In this document: positions 35,726-48,731 of the stretch, piece by piece
How positions within the stretch are numbered: position 1 is the first letter of the stretch
Layout of the letters: the number at the start of each line of letters is the position of its first letter
From: Malus domestica
Lineage: Eukaryota; Streptophyta; Magnoliopsida; Rosales; Rosaceae
Length of the DNA stretch: 64,000 nucleotides
Direction: 5' to 3'
NCBI RefSeq assembly: GCF_042453785.1
Contig: NC_091668.1
Span: 441,501 to 505,500 of the forward strand
Notes under the pieces: generated by a model
What the model was told of the DNA's origin: nothing
Database searches by the model: none
Seen by the model: the letters and a program-made list of their open reading frames with translations, nothing else
Made by a program: the position numbers and the translations under genes

Positions 35726-38546
35726 ATGGGGAGCACCGGCGTCTCGTCCGAGGATGATGAGTTGGAGCAGTTGAGCGAGCGCTCCGACAATTACAGCTTG
35801 AGTGCCGACGTCAGTGAGTCCGAAAGCTCCAGTGGCTTTTCCTCTCGGCAGTACGGTCGCCAAGCTCCTGCTGCTTCCGCTTCTCTCACTTCTTCGCGTC
35901 CAACTGGACCCGACTTCGCTGACATTTGTAATTCTCAGCAGCCGCCCATGCAGTTTGTTTTGCCGGCGGTAGGTGGACGACGTGTCGTCCTTCCGCCGTC
36001 TATGACGGAGAAACCCCAGACCAAGTTGTCCGGTTAGTGTGTTTTACTTTAGAAATGTTTGCTATTTTACTTTGGAATGTTTGTAGTGCAAAAATTTGGA
36101 AAATTTCCGGTCGTTATTAGTTCATGTGGATAGTACAAAGAATTGAGCTTTCTAAATTCAGGCAAGTAATTAGTGCAGGACTTGAAGTGTTAGATAGATA
36201 TGTAATGCAAGGAAATGGGGGAAAACAGTTGCAATTGCAGTGTAAAATTGAGCTATTTAAATCCACGCAAGTAATTGGTATAACATTTTAAGGCTTAGAA
36301 CTTGTATGTCGGTCTCTGTTTTTCGCTCTGGGCGAAGAAAAAAAAAAGAATGAAGCTTTGCTGGAGTGCAACTGCAAATTAGACGTTTGTATACTACCAT
36401 TTATAATTGTGCTATCTGCAGAAGTTGAATTGATGAAGGAGCGGTTTGCAAAGCTTCTGCTTGGAGAAGATATGTCCGGCGGAGGCAAGGGAGTCTGTAC
36501 TGCGCTTGCTATTTCCAATGCAATCACAAATCTTTCTGGTTTGTACAAACTCTGGTCATCTTGGTTTGAATCCTTGCTTCCTTACAACTTCCCCCAAAAC
36601 CCTTCTTACGGTTTTTAGTATTAAAAGACACATTGCTATACGTTCCCTTCAGTTGTCCAATTAGTTTTATGTCTTTTTCATTCGGTTTTATTGGCAGCCA
36701 CCGTATTTGGGGAGTTGTGGAAGTTGGAGCCTCTGGCTCCCCAGAAGAAGGCAATGTGGTGCCGAGAGATGGATTGGCTTTTGTCTGTAAGTGATTCTAT
36801 TGTTGAGCTCATACCATCAGTACAAGATTTCCCTGGTGGTGGGACCTTTGAGGTTATGGTCACTCGGCCACGCTCTGATCTGTATGTAAACCTCCCGGCA
36901 CTCAAGAAACTGGATGCAATGCTGCTTAGCATTCTTGACGGATTCCACGATTCTGAGTTTTACTATGTTGACCGAGGAATAATTGTTCCTGATTCTGATG
37001 ATGGTGCCTTGTCTCTCTCTTCCGGCAGACCATCTACTAGGCAAGAAGAGAAATGGTGGCTTCCATTCCCTAAGGTCCCCTCAAATGGTCTGTCGGAAAA
37101 TGTCAGAAAGACTTTGCAACAGTGTCGGGAATGCACAAATCAGATCCTTAAGGCTGCAATGGCCATCAATAGTAGTGTGCTAGCTGAAATGGAAACCCCA
37201 GATGCTTACTTGGAGAGTTTACCCAAGGTAAGGAGAAATCTGTACTTTCATATCTATTCCTATGCATGATAAATCGTGTATGGGAATTAGATGTATGCAG
37301 AGATCAACGCATTATTTTCTTGTTACTTTTTTCAAAACCATATGGACTATAGTTGTTTTGAGGCTCAGTTAGTCTGATTTTCGACCATCGTTGTACTTTT
37401 CCAGATTGTCAAGATGTTATTCATATGTATTCGTGTTAGCTATCCAGTTAGGGGGCTAGGCATGATATGGCTAAGTTATGCTTGATGTTCATTTATCTGA
37501 TTTATTACCATTTTTGTATGTTGACATCATTTTACTGATCTCAGAGTGGGAAAGCTTGTTTAGGCGAAATCATTTACCGTTTTATAGCTGCTGATCGGTT
37601 TTCCCCAGAATGTCTTCTTGATTACTTGGACCTCTCATCAGAATACACCACTCTAGAAATAGCAAACAGGATTGAGGCTGCCGCACACATTTGGAAGCAG
37701 AAGCATGTGAAACCCCATCTAACTCGTGTAAATTCTGCAAAGTCATCCTGGGGTGGAAAGGTCAAAGGCTTTGTCAGTGACATAGAAAAGAGTAAGCTTC
37801 TCGGATATAGGACGGATACCCTCTTACAGAATCTGAAGAGACGGTTCCCTGGCCTCCCACAGACTGCTCTGGACATGAACAAGATTCAGTACAACAGGGT
37901 ACGCACCCAAAAAAACTTTATCATCTTTGCTCGAATATAAGGAAAGAATAGTTGGTCAAGCCCCTTGCTTGCTGTTTCTAACATTTTCTTTTCTGTCCCA
38001 AAGTATGATAAAAATTATTGAAACTGGAAGGTTACCAATTCAATGTTATATGCATGAGGAGTCTGAGTTTGAAAACGCATGTTATTGTCTTGTATTGTTG
38101 TTCTTTAGTCCGAAAATTATGCTGTGAATGTATTATAGTTCCCTTCATTCTAATCGAGAAAACTTAATTTCCCGTGTGCTGCACTGCAGGATGTGGGGCA
38201 GTCAATCCTTGAGAGCTACTCTAGGGTGATGGAACGCATAGCCTTCAACATAATGGCGAGGATAGATGATCTACTATACGTAGACGATGCCACCAAACAG
38301 CGGGCAGCTGCAGAGTCTATGTCCCTGTATGACCAGGGAAGGATTGGTGGCACATTGCCAAAACAGAAGCGGATATCACCCAGTCCCTTCTCAATTCACC
38401 GTACCTCTTCAATTACATTGCCAGCATTGGATCCTGCTGTGAATCAGATAGGTAGAAGCCCCGGTGGAAGGACACATAATAAACAAACAACGAAGAATAA
38501 TTTCAGCGACGCGGTGGAAGACAAATTAGAAAAATTAATCTTCTGA
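35726..38546 (+). CDS. RopGEF (PRONE-domain Rho-of-plants exchange factor)
   Basis: Activates ROP small GTPases by exchanging GDP for GTP, typically at the plasma membrane downstream of receptor kinases. Five exons join in frame to 554 aa: 35726-36032, 36422-36538, 36698-37227, 37545-37898, 38190-38546. The N-terminus is variable and serine-rich. The PRONE domain runs from about residue 103 ([20 protein letters not shown]) through [13 protein letters not shown] and [10 protein letters not shown] to [20 protein letters not shown] near residue 460. A divergent tail with possible phosphosites ([15 protein letters not shown]) follows; such tails are autoinhibitory in the family. The start matches the duplicated copy upstream. 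Which paralogue of the RopGEF family this is cannot be fixed by eye. Confidence 0.94.
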
Positions 38547-39060
38547 TGATGTTGAGATAATACGCTGACCAGCTTCCCTGTCCTATATAGCTAATTAAGG
38601 TTAGTATTTGATAAGCTGTGTTTTTTAACTCTATGATCCAATAATATAGCCAGAGAATCCAATGTGTTTAACCATGTTTAACGAACTAATGCAGTCACGA
38701 TGACTGAGAAATGCCATGTCCAAGTGATACCATAAAATCTGCTGCAAAATTTGTTTCTTCAAATGCATGGACAAACAAAACTTAGTTAATTCAGACCCAA
38801 ATAAAATATATTAATTATATGTTGCCAAAGCGAGTGAATGTCTCCAAAGGAAGAATCCACCGCCAAAGAGGCTGCCAAGGAACCTTTTTGTTTTTTTTGG
38901 GCGCAATAATGTGTTTAGGCAGGTCCAAATCACGTAACATGAAAGCCCAAACAAGTCCATTTACGTTTTTCAAGTACTTCAGCTAACGGAAGAAATACAA
39001 GACTGGGTACTCACCAGTCAGTACCCAAATAAAACTCTCCGCTTACATGATCAATAAAAT
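38547..39060. other. RopGEF 3' UTR and intergenic DNA
   Basis: 3' untranslated sequence, then AT-rich non-coding sequence. No gene recognised. Confidence 0.5.
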
Positions 39061-39219
39061 AAAAAGAAAACTAATAAAAAATGCTTGAAAATTTTGAGTA
39101 TTAACGATAAAGACAAAATAAAGGGTAAAGTGAATAGTACTATAATTGAATTTTTAATGTAAAATTATGATTTTTTGTTAAAATGAACAGTACTTAGAGC
39201 TTTTTGTTAAAATTCCCTA
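39061..39219 (+). repeat. Dispersed MITE-like repeat, copy 3
   Basis: Same word order as the copy at 34806 (GATAAAGACAAAATA, GGGTAAAGTGAATAGTACT, GAGCTTTTTGTTAAAATTCC). Confidence 0.65.
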
Positions 39220-41780
39220 CAATAAAAGCATTTGTCACTTTTATAATTGGGTAGTGTTATCAACGGTCAGGATTAATACAAAGATGAAAAATTATTAAAA
39301 AGGTAAAAAATAGAATTTCTTTATTATTCTACAAAGTTTACACTTAAATATATTTGTGAATTGTATTGCTATCGTTCTTGCTCTTACTCAACGAATAAAA
39401 TCACACAAAAATAAATATTATTCAAAGTAAATAGTAAGAACAAGTTAGCTGCCTTGCCCTCCTTCAAAGGGTGAAAACTGCTCTTAAAGATATTGGGGGG
39501 GGCGGGGGAGAAGAGTTCACATGGCATGCAGTAAAGCTGGAAAGAGATTCGCCAACATCAGCATCAACATAAGCATCGTCATAGCCCTCATCATTCTTGG
39601 GTTGAAAACTAAAACACAGATATTTCTTCCACACCACATCTTCCCTAACCCTAACCAGTAAACCGACAACCAAACCAGCACCCCACAAACACCCTTTTCG
39701 TCTGTTAAAATAGTTTACTCTATAATATGAGTGATCCTGATTCCTTGTCCTTGATATGTATAAAAACAAAAGCAAACAAACCAGTCTCTCGTCGTCTCTC
39801 TTTTGCAAGCTTTTCAAAATTTAATTAATTAACAGGAGGGCCCTAAGGTGACATGCCTAATGGCTAATACGCGAGGAGACGCGAGACAATATGAAAGAAG
39901 AGAGAGAGCGGATCCACTAGAAAAGAAAAGAAAAGAAACATCCATAGCTCGCAGCCTCACACACAATCATGAGAGAAGGTGGATTATTCCAGTTCCACAT
40001 GCATCGAGCTCATTTCATTTCTTTTGCTTTTTAAAATTGAACGACTAGTCAACCACATTTCAAAACAGTGCTGCATTTACTACATCATTTGACCTTTCAT
40101 AAACTAAATATTAACTACTGTTTTATGCGGCTGAAATCATGAACAAATGTCTGTTGAGCAATTGCCTTTTGCTATATATGTTGCTATTGCAAATCGAAAA
40201 ATTCGTCCCCACCAGGCACCAGCCCATAATTCCAGTGCCACCATCGATCCTAATATAAATGCACTTTTTCATAAAGGGAACAAAAGAACAGAAGCATGGA
40301 TAAAAGTTTACACGTTAAGTTGCACACAGACAGAAAGAGTACAGGAAAGAAACAAAGCGCATGAACTTTTTTCAAGGCTGATAGTAGGAGGCATTAAACT
40401 AAAAGGCCGGAAAAGTTTACTCCAATCTGTTTATTTATCTGGAGTCTTGACATAAAAAGAATCGGTGGATTTCTCACGCCCGACGGATATAGTACACAAT
40501 GTATAAAGTTTTGTATGCTTTGCCCTTAAAAATTAAGCCATATTATTAATATTTCATGTGTGTAACACTGTATCAATATATGATGCAACTCTCTATGAAC
40601 ATCAGCTAGAGAGAGATGTTGTACGAGAGAAAGAGATCATCTCCATATCTATACATCAAGAGCCCAAGAATTAAATGATCCGGGCTTTTAAAATTTGATC
40701 AAACGACTAAAAGCAGAAAAGTTAGTAAAAAATTTAAAAGCTACAATAATTTTTTACCGTATGATCAAATTTTAAAGCCGCAGATCATTTGATCCCTGGG
40801 TTCCGAACACATAGATCCGTAGAGGATCTCTTCCCTTGTATGAGAAAGAGATAAGGAGAGTTTCTTAAAAGTAGAACTCTCTATGTATCATAGTTTAATG
40901 TCAATTTCTGTACTAACATTTTAAAATATTGTGTTAAAAATATGAGGTGAAAAAGAATCTTTAGAGAGTTATTTTTCAGAGAATTTCCTCAACATTTCTC
41001 ATATGAAAATTAACTTTAGTTAATTTAAACACGTGACGCCTTTGAATTATTTGATTATCCCTGCTCTTCATCTCCTATCTAGGCTTCTAGCAAATTTAAA
41101 GTAGGGGTGGATCTCAAACCGAAAATGGGATCTCAATTCCAAACCAAATATTTTCGGGACGGGATTTGAAAACCAATTCCGAACCAAAATTTCGGTATTA
41201 TCAATTTTTGAGATTTGCGAAATGTTTTCGGTATTCCGATTGGGATTGGATTTTTGGTTATGGGCTTTTGGGTTTTTAGGTTGAAATTTGAGATTTTTTT
41301 AATGTGAGCTAAAATTTAGGCCTTGGGCCTAAAATTTTGTTCCACAATTTCATATCAATTGAAATTTAGAGTTTTTTTTACCTCATAATAATTTGAAATT
41401 TCATACAAATTCAATCATAGCAAGTCAAATTGATGTTTCAAAGTTCCAAACTACTTAATTTCATACTTCTATTTCTAATATAGTCTACTATCAAACTACT
41501 TAAATTCAACTTTTAACATGCATGCAACCAAAATAAATATTTTTATTTTTCGATTCGGTTCAGGATTCCCGAACCGTTGAATATGTAATCTCGATTCTCG
41601 TACCAAAAGGTTTGGGATTGGTTTAGTATGGATCCCGAAAATTTTAGTATCATTAGCTTGGAAATTTTTTGGTATGAGGTCGGAATTTTTTTTTTTAGTT
41701 TGAGATTTTTGGGAAAAATTTATAGCCGTAGTTTAAACAATAAATTAACCCTAGATTATTATAGCTAGAATAGCAAAATT
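39220..41780. other. Intergenic region without recognised genes
   Basis: Only short frames without family resemblance. It includes a hairpin MITE (40663-40803). 41100-41720 is purine-rich with recurring CCGAAAATTTTCGG-like and GGGATTGG words. A C/G homopolymer-rich patch lies at 39494-39508. Confidence 0.5.
40663..40803. mobile_element. Short hairpin MITE
   Basis: Left GAGCCCAAGAATTAAATGAT and GGCTTTTAAAATTTGATCA face their complements near 40750-40800 (TGATCAAATTTTAAAGCC). This forms a near-complete foldback of about 140 bp. Confidence 0.6.
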
Positions 41781-41982
41781 GGACAAGGATTGTCTGCCCT
41801 CCTTGTTCCCGTGCCCTTCTGTTTTGTGTGGTCACGGTTAAGCCACGTCAACATTTTATATTATATTTTTTTATAGAGATAATAAGACAAAAATGAATAA
41901 TAATATAAAATATTGACGTGACTTCACCGTGACCACACAAACAGAAGGGCACGGGAATAAGGATGGCAGACAATCCTTGTCC
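41781..41982. mobile_element. Mutator-type MITE (202 bp)
   Basis: Near-perfect hairpin with ends GGACAAGGATTGTCTGCC. The flanking 9-bp repeat has one mismatch (AGCAAAATT at 41772-41780, AACAAAATT at 41983-41991). Same family as 33626-33844. Confidence 0.85.
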
Positions 41983-41991
41983 AACAAAATT

Positions 41992-44141
41992 TACTGTGAA
42001 CTGATAAAGGAATTTTATTTGCCACAGCCATAAAATCTAGCCAAGCTATTAACTAAACACTTTTCACTCCAGGACAAGTACACCCGCACAGTACTATGTA
42101 CTCAGTAAGTGGAAATTTTTCTTTATCACCGGAATACAAATTGGTACATTACATGTTAAGATATAAGTGAAGATAAGTTTTTCTTTACTTGCATTATGAC
42201 ACGTGGTGTACTGACCTGTGTTTCGGATACATAAAAAAATCTCTTCTCAATTAGTATGACTGGCAGTTCAATTAATTAATATTTACTAACTACAAAATTA
42301 ATTAATATTCCTAATTACTTCAACATCTTTTGGCTTTTGGTCACCTAGCTAGGGTTTTGAGAAAAACTAATGTTGAGGGATGGATCGTTCGCTCTCTTCC
42401 CCAGATGATCAGTTATTATCTAAATTAGTATTGGTTTGTCTAAAGTTTAAACTTTAAAATTAAATCACTGACAATATCTTCTACGAAATGGAAAAACAAG
42501 CGTGAAGTGTGATTAAGTAATTTCATTGTCCCAATGATTCAATCATGGCTACTTCTGACAGAAACTCAGCCAGGACAACTGGTATGGACGCAGAGAGAAA
42601 GAGAAAGACTAATGGGACGGTGACAGGTCACATAAGTACAAGACATGTCAAATTCAATTTCAATTTTCAGTCGATGAACATTTATTCTACGCGGGAGTGG
42701 GATCCTAATTTCTTCACTCTGTTGTGTGTTTTTACTTCGGTATAGTTCCTTCCTTCGTTCCTTTGAATACTTTGAAACTGTGAAAATATTTATTGGGCAC
42801 GGACCGTATAGTTGGGGAGTAGATTTCAATCAATAGGTAGTAGAGAAGGTTGGTCTATAGTAAATGCATGCGGGTTGCTAATTGCTAGGGAGATTTAACT
42901 TGTGGAAGTTTGCTCTTATAAATAAATAAAATAAAATAACTACATATTCAGCTAGCTGGGGAGTGATGAAGTGAGGAGAAGATGATGGCCTGGGAAGTGA
43001 TTTTGATGACAGCGTATGGGTTGGGTTGTGGGTGTCATGAGTAGGACGTATCAATCGACAAAGAGGAAGTTTTATCGTCTGAAATTAACCTCTCAGAGAC
43101 TACTGGAGACTACAAAATTAAAAAGCAAGCACTGCACATGATGCATAGCATACACGGTGGAATTATGAAAAGGAAGCACTAAAACTATTTACTGTATGGT
43201 GTAATAATTGGAGAGGATTGACCTAAAATTTACCTTTTCTTTCCATTGTCAAATGTAAAGTATATATACGTGTGTCACATATAGGTCAAAATGACCATAT
43301 TTTTGTAGGAGGGAAATGATCATGGGGTACCTAGGATTCCAAACTTAGTGGTTTAGTAGGACCCTTCATCAATAAAACGAGGTTGTCCATTAAGCTTGTC
43401 GAGCTTGTCAATTAATTAAGCTTTAGTTCGAAATGCTTGGAGCTTTTTGCTGGTCAAATCTCAATGACAAATACAAATCCTGTGAAGCTTTTTATAGCAT
43501 CACTCACCAATAGAATGATGTAAAATTTAACGAAATTTAGCTTGCTTTTTAGCTAGGAGAGTAATGTAAATAGAACGGATATGTCTTGTCGTAATCGTAG
43601 GATTTCGTATCTATTATACATCGTTATATAGATAAAAATTTACACATGCGCTATGACATGAGATAATTCAGAAAGTTAGTGCACCACGGGCACAATTAAG
43701 TAATGGTGGATGCATGACTCTACCTCGTTGCATTTAAACAATAAAGGGTGCAGTGGCAAAATAATTTCTTCAGTTTTTACGATGAAACATTTCGTCAAGC
43801 ACTTGACCAACCCATACCCATGTGCTATTAGCTTACATCCTCGCACTTTAATGCTCTTTAAATTATTTCTTTAGGTTAATATTGAATAAAACGAAGAGTT
43901 AAATCATATATGTATAGGGCGGGGATCTCAAATTTATAAGAGGGCTGGAGGAGGGAGGTTCGACGTTCTTTAACCTTTTTTTGAACTCGTTTGTTTCACA
44001 GAGCATGATTGAAGAATAGATAATTTTGAGTAGTTTTATAAAACTAAGAGGGGCATGTGCCCCCTAGTTTGTGATCACATTCGCCTTGTGCCATTGGAAA
44101 GACATTACGGTGGACAGTGTACCCGTACCTTTTAAGTTCTT
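41992..44141. other. Intergenic region without recognised genes
   Basis: No coding similarity, RNA gene or clear transposon recognised. A 66-codon frame at 42545 has no recognisable family. Confidence 0.5.
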
Positions 44142-44144
44142 CAA

Positions 44145-45258
44145 GGTATCGTTTGGTACATGGGACGAGATGGAACGCAGTGGGATGAGGCTGAACACAA
44201 TGGGACGAGGCGTTCCGTCCCATGTTTGGTACGCCTAAAACGGGTGGAACACGTTGTTCCACGGAACGAGTTTTGGTTGAATTTTCATTCCACCTCTCCC
44301 CTCTAAAACGACTCTTTCCACCCCGTGGAACACAAAATTATAATTTTTTTGGACAACAGTACCCCTCATATTTTTCATTAATTCCACTGGCTACCCTTCC
44401 TTTTCCCCCGTCGCCTTCTTCACTTTTACCCTCCCTCTTTCTTGTAGCCTCATCCTTCTCCACCACAAACCCAACAACCCAACTATGGCTAACTTAATCC
44501 AAGCAAACCCAGCTTTCTCCTGCCGTTAGATTTTCAAATCATTTGGTTTGGTTTCAGATCTATTGAGTGCTGGTTTGGTTTCAAACCTAGCTTCCTCTCT
44601 AGCACTGCCACTGGCGACGATGAACAAGAAGAAATTAAAGGGGCAGAGCCCTCGAAATCCACTACGGGATCTCAATGCCATCACCGTTCGTAGTAGCAAC
44701 AATGGTAGCGATGCTTTGTCTTCCATCTTCGTTGAAGCCCTGCGAGGTTGCTTCAGGTTCTTTCTTTCTCATCATTCTTCTTCCTCTAATTCCAAAACCC
44801 CTCTTTACACAACAAAAAGTTGTCGAAAGCCCCTAAATCAGCTTCTGCTGTGAGGCCTTCAAGACCATCAAAATCCAAGGACAACCGATCCAAATTTAAT
44901 GCTTTGGAAATCCCAGAGAAACCCACCTCACGAAATGAAAGTAAATCCAAGAATAATTCTTCTTGTTTGTACCAGTGGCAGTCTGGAAACAAGTTACTAG
45001 TTGCCGGCTTCACCCCACCTTCATATATACGGCTGCAGAAAATCCAAGTTTTGCAGAAAATCCATTAGGTTGAGTCGACGAAGTCAACGAAGAAATATAG
45101 GTAAATTTGTCATTTAATCATTCGTTCCATTTCGACCTGCGGGTACCAAACGCGAAATTGTCCCATTCCATCCTATGTTACCAAACGTAGCATGGAACTT
45201 ATGTTTTATTCCGTCCTGTTCTGTCCCGTTCCGTCCTATATGCGTACCAAACGCTACC
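44145..45258. mobile_element. Pack-type TIR element carrying a gene fragment
   Basis: The ends GGTATCGTTTGGTAC and, inverted, GGTAGCGTTTGGTAC are flanked by a 3-bp CAA repeat (44142-44144 and 45259-45261), consistent with Harbinger/Tourist. Subterminal GGGACGAGRYGGAACG-like words repeat on both sides. The interior (about 44500-45070) has codon-like composition unlike the AT-rich MITEs around it. Confidence 0.7.
44545..45068 (+). pseudogene. Captured host gene fragment, frameshifted
   Basis: One frame gives MNKKKLKGQSPRNPLRDLNA, then VEALRGCFRFFLSHHSSSSN. At about 44815 the apparent continuation moves to another frame: SKAPKSASAVRPSRPSKSKD, later PEKPTSRNESKSKN and CLYQWQSGNK. The basic, serine-rich composition and the two abutting frames look like a once-real protein damaged by a small indel. 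I do not recognise the donor gene. Confidence 0.5.
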
Positions 45259-45639
45259 CAAACTAAGAGGTTGGGTTATGTACCATAGAACCTTGTTCCA
45301 AATCCTTCGGTTACAATATTCTAATTTGTTATATCTCGATACGGCATTGTAAAATGCAACAACCCCTATCACGAGTGTCCTTGATCACATAGGAAATCAA
45401 TTCCCACATTGAAAATGTTTCATTATGCTAGAGCTAACACATCTTTTTTAAAATCTCAAACATTATTCATTTACTATAGCCAACATATTTTCAAAGGCCT
45501 AGTCATTCGTCTAATATCCTTAAGCTGAAATTAGCGCATCTTTTTGAAAATTCAACTTTAGGAAGCAAATTCGAACCTACTGAATCAGGCTTGAGAAGTG
45601 TCAAAAAATTGTATGCTCTGATATAGTGATTATAAAACA

Positions 45640-45777
45640 AAATAGTGTTATTCACACACTCATTTTTACCTTCCACATACCATTGTTAGTCATTGATCTT
45701 TTTTACTTCATTCAATTCGAAAGTCAAAAACTAAAAAATGTGTGTGAAAAGTAAAAATAGGTGTGTTAACACTACCC
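45640..45777. mobile_element. Short MITE related to the 25471 element
   Basis: Inverted ends (AGTGTTATTCACACAC; right complement of GGTAGTGTTAACACACC) surround a centre with CATTGATCTTTTTTACTTCA. Similar in plan to 25471-25619. Confidence 0.55.
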
Positions 45778-45917
45778 TAAGAAAACCCTAAACCCTTCAA
45801 GATAAATGTGTGCCTTGCTACTTGCTAATTGTTTTCATTGTTTTTAACTTTTTATCTCTCGCTGGATAGGTGATCATATGCCTTCAAATAAAAAATCAAA
45901 TATTAGTTAGTTTTGCC

Positions 45918-46076
45918 GCTTAGGGTTTAGTGGTATTCTTCTTAACTTGCAATTGAAAAATCTTATGTTTGGTTCTTGTTAAAGAAAAATTTGAACTAAA
46001 TTATAGCCAGGCCATTGTAAGACTTAGCCAACCCTACCCTTAGTGTGGATAATATCAGACGTATTCAAAAATATTT
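45918..46076 (+). mobile_element. Diverged copy of the tRNA-derived SINE
   Basis: Shares CTTAGGGTTTAGTGGTATTC, GCCAGGCCATTGTAAGACTT and CTTAGTGTGGATAATATC with the SINE at 19628. The B box region is degraded. Confidence 0.6.
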
Positions 46077-46147
46077 TATTATACATTAATATAATACATA
46101 ATAACAAATATTTAGCTAGTTCTAAGCCACAATAAGCAAAGAAATTA

Positions 46148-48418
46148 GGGAAATAGACAAAAATGACCTTTTTCTTAATCTTATGACAAAAATTGGACAA
46201 ACCGGCCATGCACAAAACTAAAATTACTAAAATACCCACATATAAATACTAAGAACCCTTAGCTCATTGCACTATTTTTGTTATTTGGAAGAAAGAGATG
46301 TCAGATAGCCACAGAGCTCTGGGTTTTTGGGTTAAGCTCAGATTTCGAAGAGAGAAAAGTCCAAAGATAGATGAGAAGAATGAGCTGGATTTTGGGTTGA
46401 CCTTATACCTTTGATTTTGAACACAGGGATGCGAGAGGGAGGTGAGAATAGTGAGGTTAGGGTTTTTAGGGTTGAGCTCAGATCTATGAGTTATGTGTGT
46501 TATTCTTCCATAACCAAACACAACAAATTCTTCCATCCTTAAAGATAGGACATTTGCACCATATTTTATGTTTTGGCCGGAAAGTTTTATTTTTTTTCCG
46601 TAATTGAAGCTTTGGTAGGCATAGTAAGGTAAGGTGTTTAATTCCAAGTTTCAACATCAATGATTTATATAATAAATGAGTTGTTTGTAAGATGAATTAA
46701 TACTTAGAAGTTAAATTAGGGTTTGTGTTTCATGTTGGGTCTATGGGTTGTGGAATAAACTTTACTTCTTGACGTGCTACAAAATTGTGATGGAACAATT
46801 TCTGGTTCAAGTGTCCAATTGCATAAATTTGTGAATTTTTTTTCGTAATGTGCATGTGGTGTGCATGTGGTGTGCATGACTACAACTTAATATGAGAAGT
46901 GAGAATGTTCACTAGTTATGCATGTATGTTGTGCCCCGGAATTTAGTGAGTATAATCACAACCTAGTTGGTCTCGACGAAAAACAAAATTAAGAAAAAGC
47001 TTAGAGCACGTTAAGGGTCATGCATGTCTATGAAATAACGACAACGAGTATCATGTTTTCCACAAGCACGGTTAGGCGGTGGTTGATATACGTAACAAGA
47101 CATTACAAACTATCACTGTAACCTTATATACGTAACAATTATGTTTTAATTGTATCCACTATTGCAATAGGTTGCCGTTAAAGTTTCTTATTAATGCGAA
47201 AAGCAACTCGTTGCTCGATCTCCAGTTCTGTGCATATCATGTGCATGTACTGTACATGTAATGTACATGTGGTGTGCATATAATGTATATGGTGCGTATT
47301 TACATATTTGATACTCTTCATACTAACGTAGACATGGTAGGCGTTGAAGATAACAAGGATACATAGTCCTTATGTGATTTATTATCATATAATAGTTAGC
47401 AATATTCGAAGAGAGAGCTGTGAGCTCTGAGTTTTTTGGTTAAACTCAAATATGTGAGCATGTCATGTACATACAATGTATAAGTGCGTATTTTTTCTAC
47501 CTTTTCCTTTGATTCAAAGGCAGACCCTGCAAATATGAAGAAGAGAACAAGTTCGCAAAATAATTCCCTTTGATTCAATTGGGTTCTTTCATGCCCATTC
47601 AAACTGCAATTTTCAAATCCTTGAAATATTTGAACCCAATCAAATTTGGTACCAAATTCAAATGAATGAATCTTTGATTCTTCATATAAGTTGAATCCCA
47701 TAAATTAAATCAAGTTATGGATCGCTTTGGTGCCGCGGAGCTTGAATGCCACTCGATCGTAAGCCCTTGCTACCTCTTACCATGTCGAAGGTCCCCGGAC
47801 ACACCTAGGAGACTCTGTGTATCGGGTCCCGGATATCCGCTGCATATTTGTCCCACGGCCTTTGTTGGACTCCACGGTAGTGCTTATTCTCCTATTCGTT
47901 TGAAATCACTTTCTGAACTGCAATCGGCCTCACGATTGCCTGGTCCGAGCTCACAAACTGGATAAGGTTGGGGTGGCGGGTTTCAGATCTGTTTGCTTCA
48001 GAATTTGAGGCTTTTGCTCGAATTCAAAGTGCTCGATGCTAACTAGAGGCTTCGAATCAAAATCAAACGAATTTTGCAAACTCAAATTTGTGGATTTGGG
48101 AGTTATGAGGTCGATTATTTGGGTGGAGATAGAGCTCTTGGATGAAGAAGATGAGTGGGTTAGGGTTCTTTGAGCTGTAATTGGAATAGAGAGATTTTCT
48201 CTCTCCCTCTCCTCTCTGTTTATCTCTCTACAAAATGAGAAATAAAGGTTGGAATTTCTAGGTAACCCATTTATATGGAAGGGCAATTTGGTAATTTTAA
48301 GTTCTTAAGAAAATCTTATTTATATCCTATTGTTGTGTATGTCGTGTGTGCATATCTGAAAAAAAAATTCTATTTTAGTCCGAAGATTAAGAAAATTGAT
48401 CATTTTTGTTTATTTCCC
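46148..48418. mobile_element. MULE-like non-autonomous element, 2.27 kb
   Basis: Inverted ends of about 45 bp (GGGAAATARACAAAAATGAY, continuing with CTTAATCTT) are flanked by the perfect 9-bp duplication AAGAAATTA (46139-46147 and 48419-48427). The interior has no MuDR transposase. It contains short direct repeats (TGCATGTGGTG near 46850 and ATGTACATGT near 47240) and a GC-richer segment (47715-47970) that may be captured DNA, plus a CT-rich stretch. Confidence 0.8.
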
Positions 48419-48652
48419 AAGAAATTATATCATATAATCGTCGTAGAATCCTATTTTTTCATCTCTATTCTCTCGTAAAGAAAAAGAAAATTGTAATGTT
48501 ACTTCTATTAGAAATATGGTACAAATGATGGTACAAATTGTAATGCTATATCTAATAAAGATGTAACTCCCATGTTTTGTGTACTCATTATCTTTATTAG
48601 AGAGATGATACAATTAATGGTACAAATATATAATAAGAGTAGTATTTTTAGA

Positions 48653-48690
48653 AATATATATATATATATATATAATATATATATATATAT
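48653..48690. repeat. (AT)n microsatellite
   Basis: Nearly pure TA repeat with one interruption. Confidence 0.9.
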
Positions 48691-48731
48691 GCATTTTGTC
48701 AAGTGAATGGCCTAAGATGGCCCTTTCCAAG

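Larger units (their letters stand above)
33508..36497. repeat. Tandem duplication, unit B
   Basis: Second copy of POP leader and promoter through RopGEF exon 2, continuing into the intact RopGEF. It contains extra insertions (33626-33844 and most of 34363-35180) absent from unit A. Confidence 0.88.

Noticed and set aside
39464-39817. A 117-codon minus-strand frame as a gene
   Set aside because: It has no recognisable family, carries a proline run from a C/G homopolymer patch, and has no splice or promoter support.
42545-42745. Short frame MATSDRNSARTTGMDAERKR as a small gene
   Set aside because: No homologue comes to mind, and there is no clear promoter, splice site or conservation evidence.
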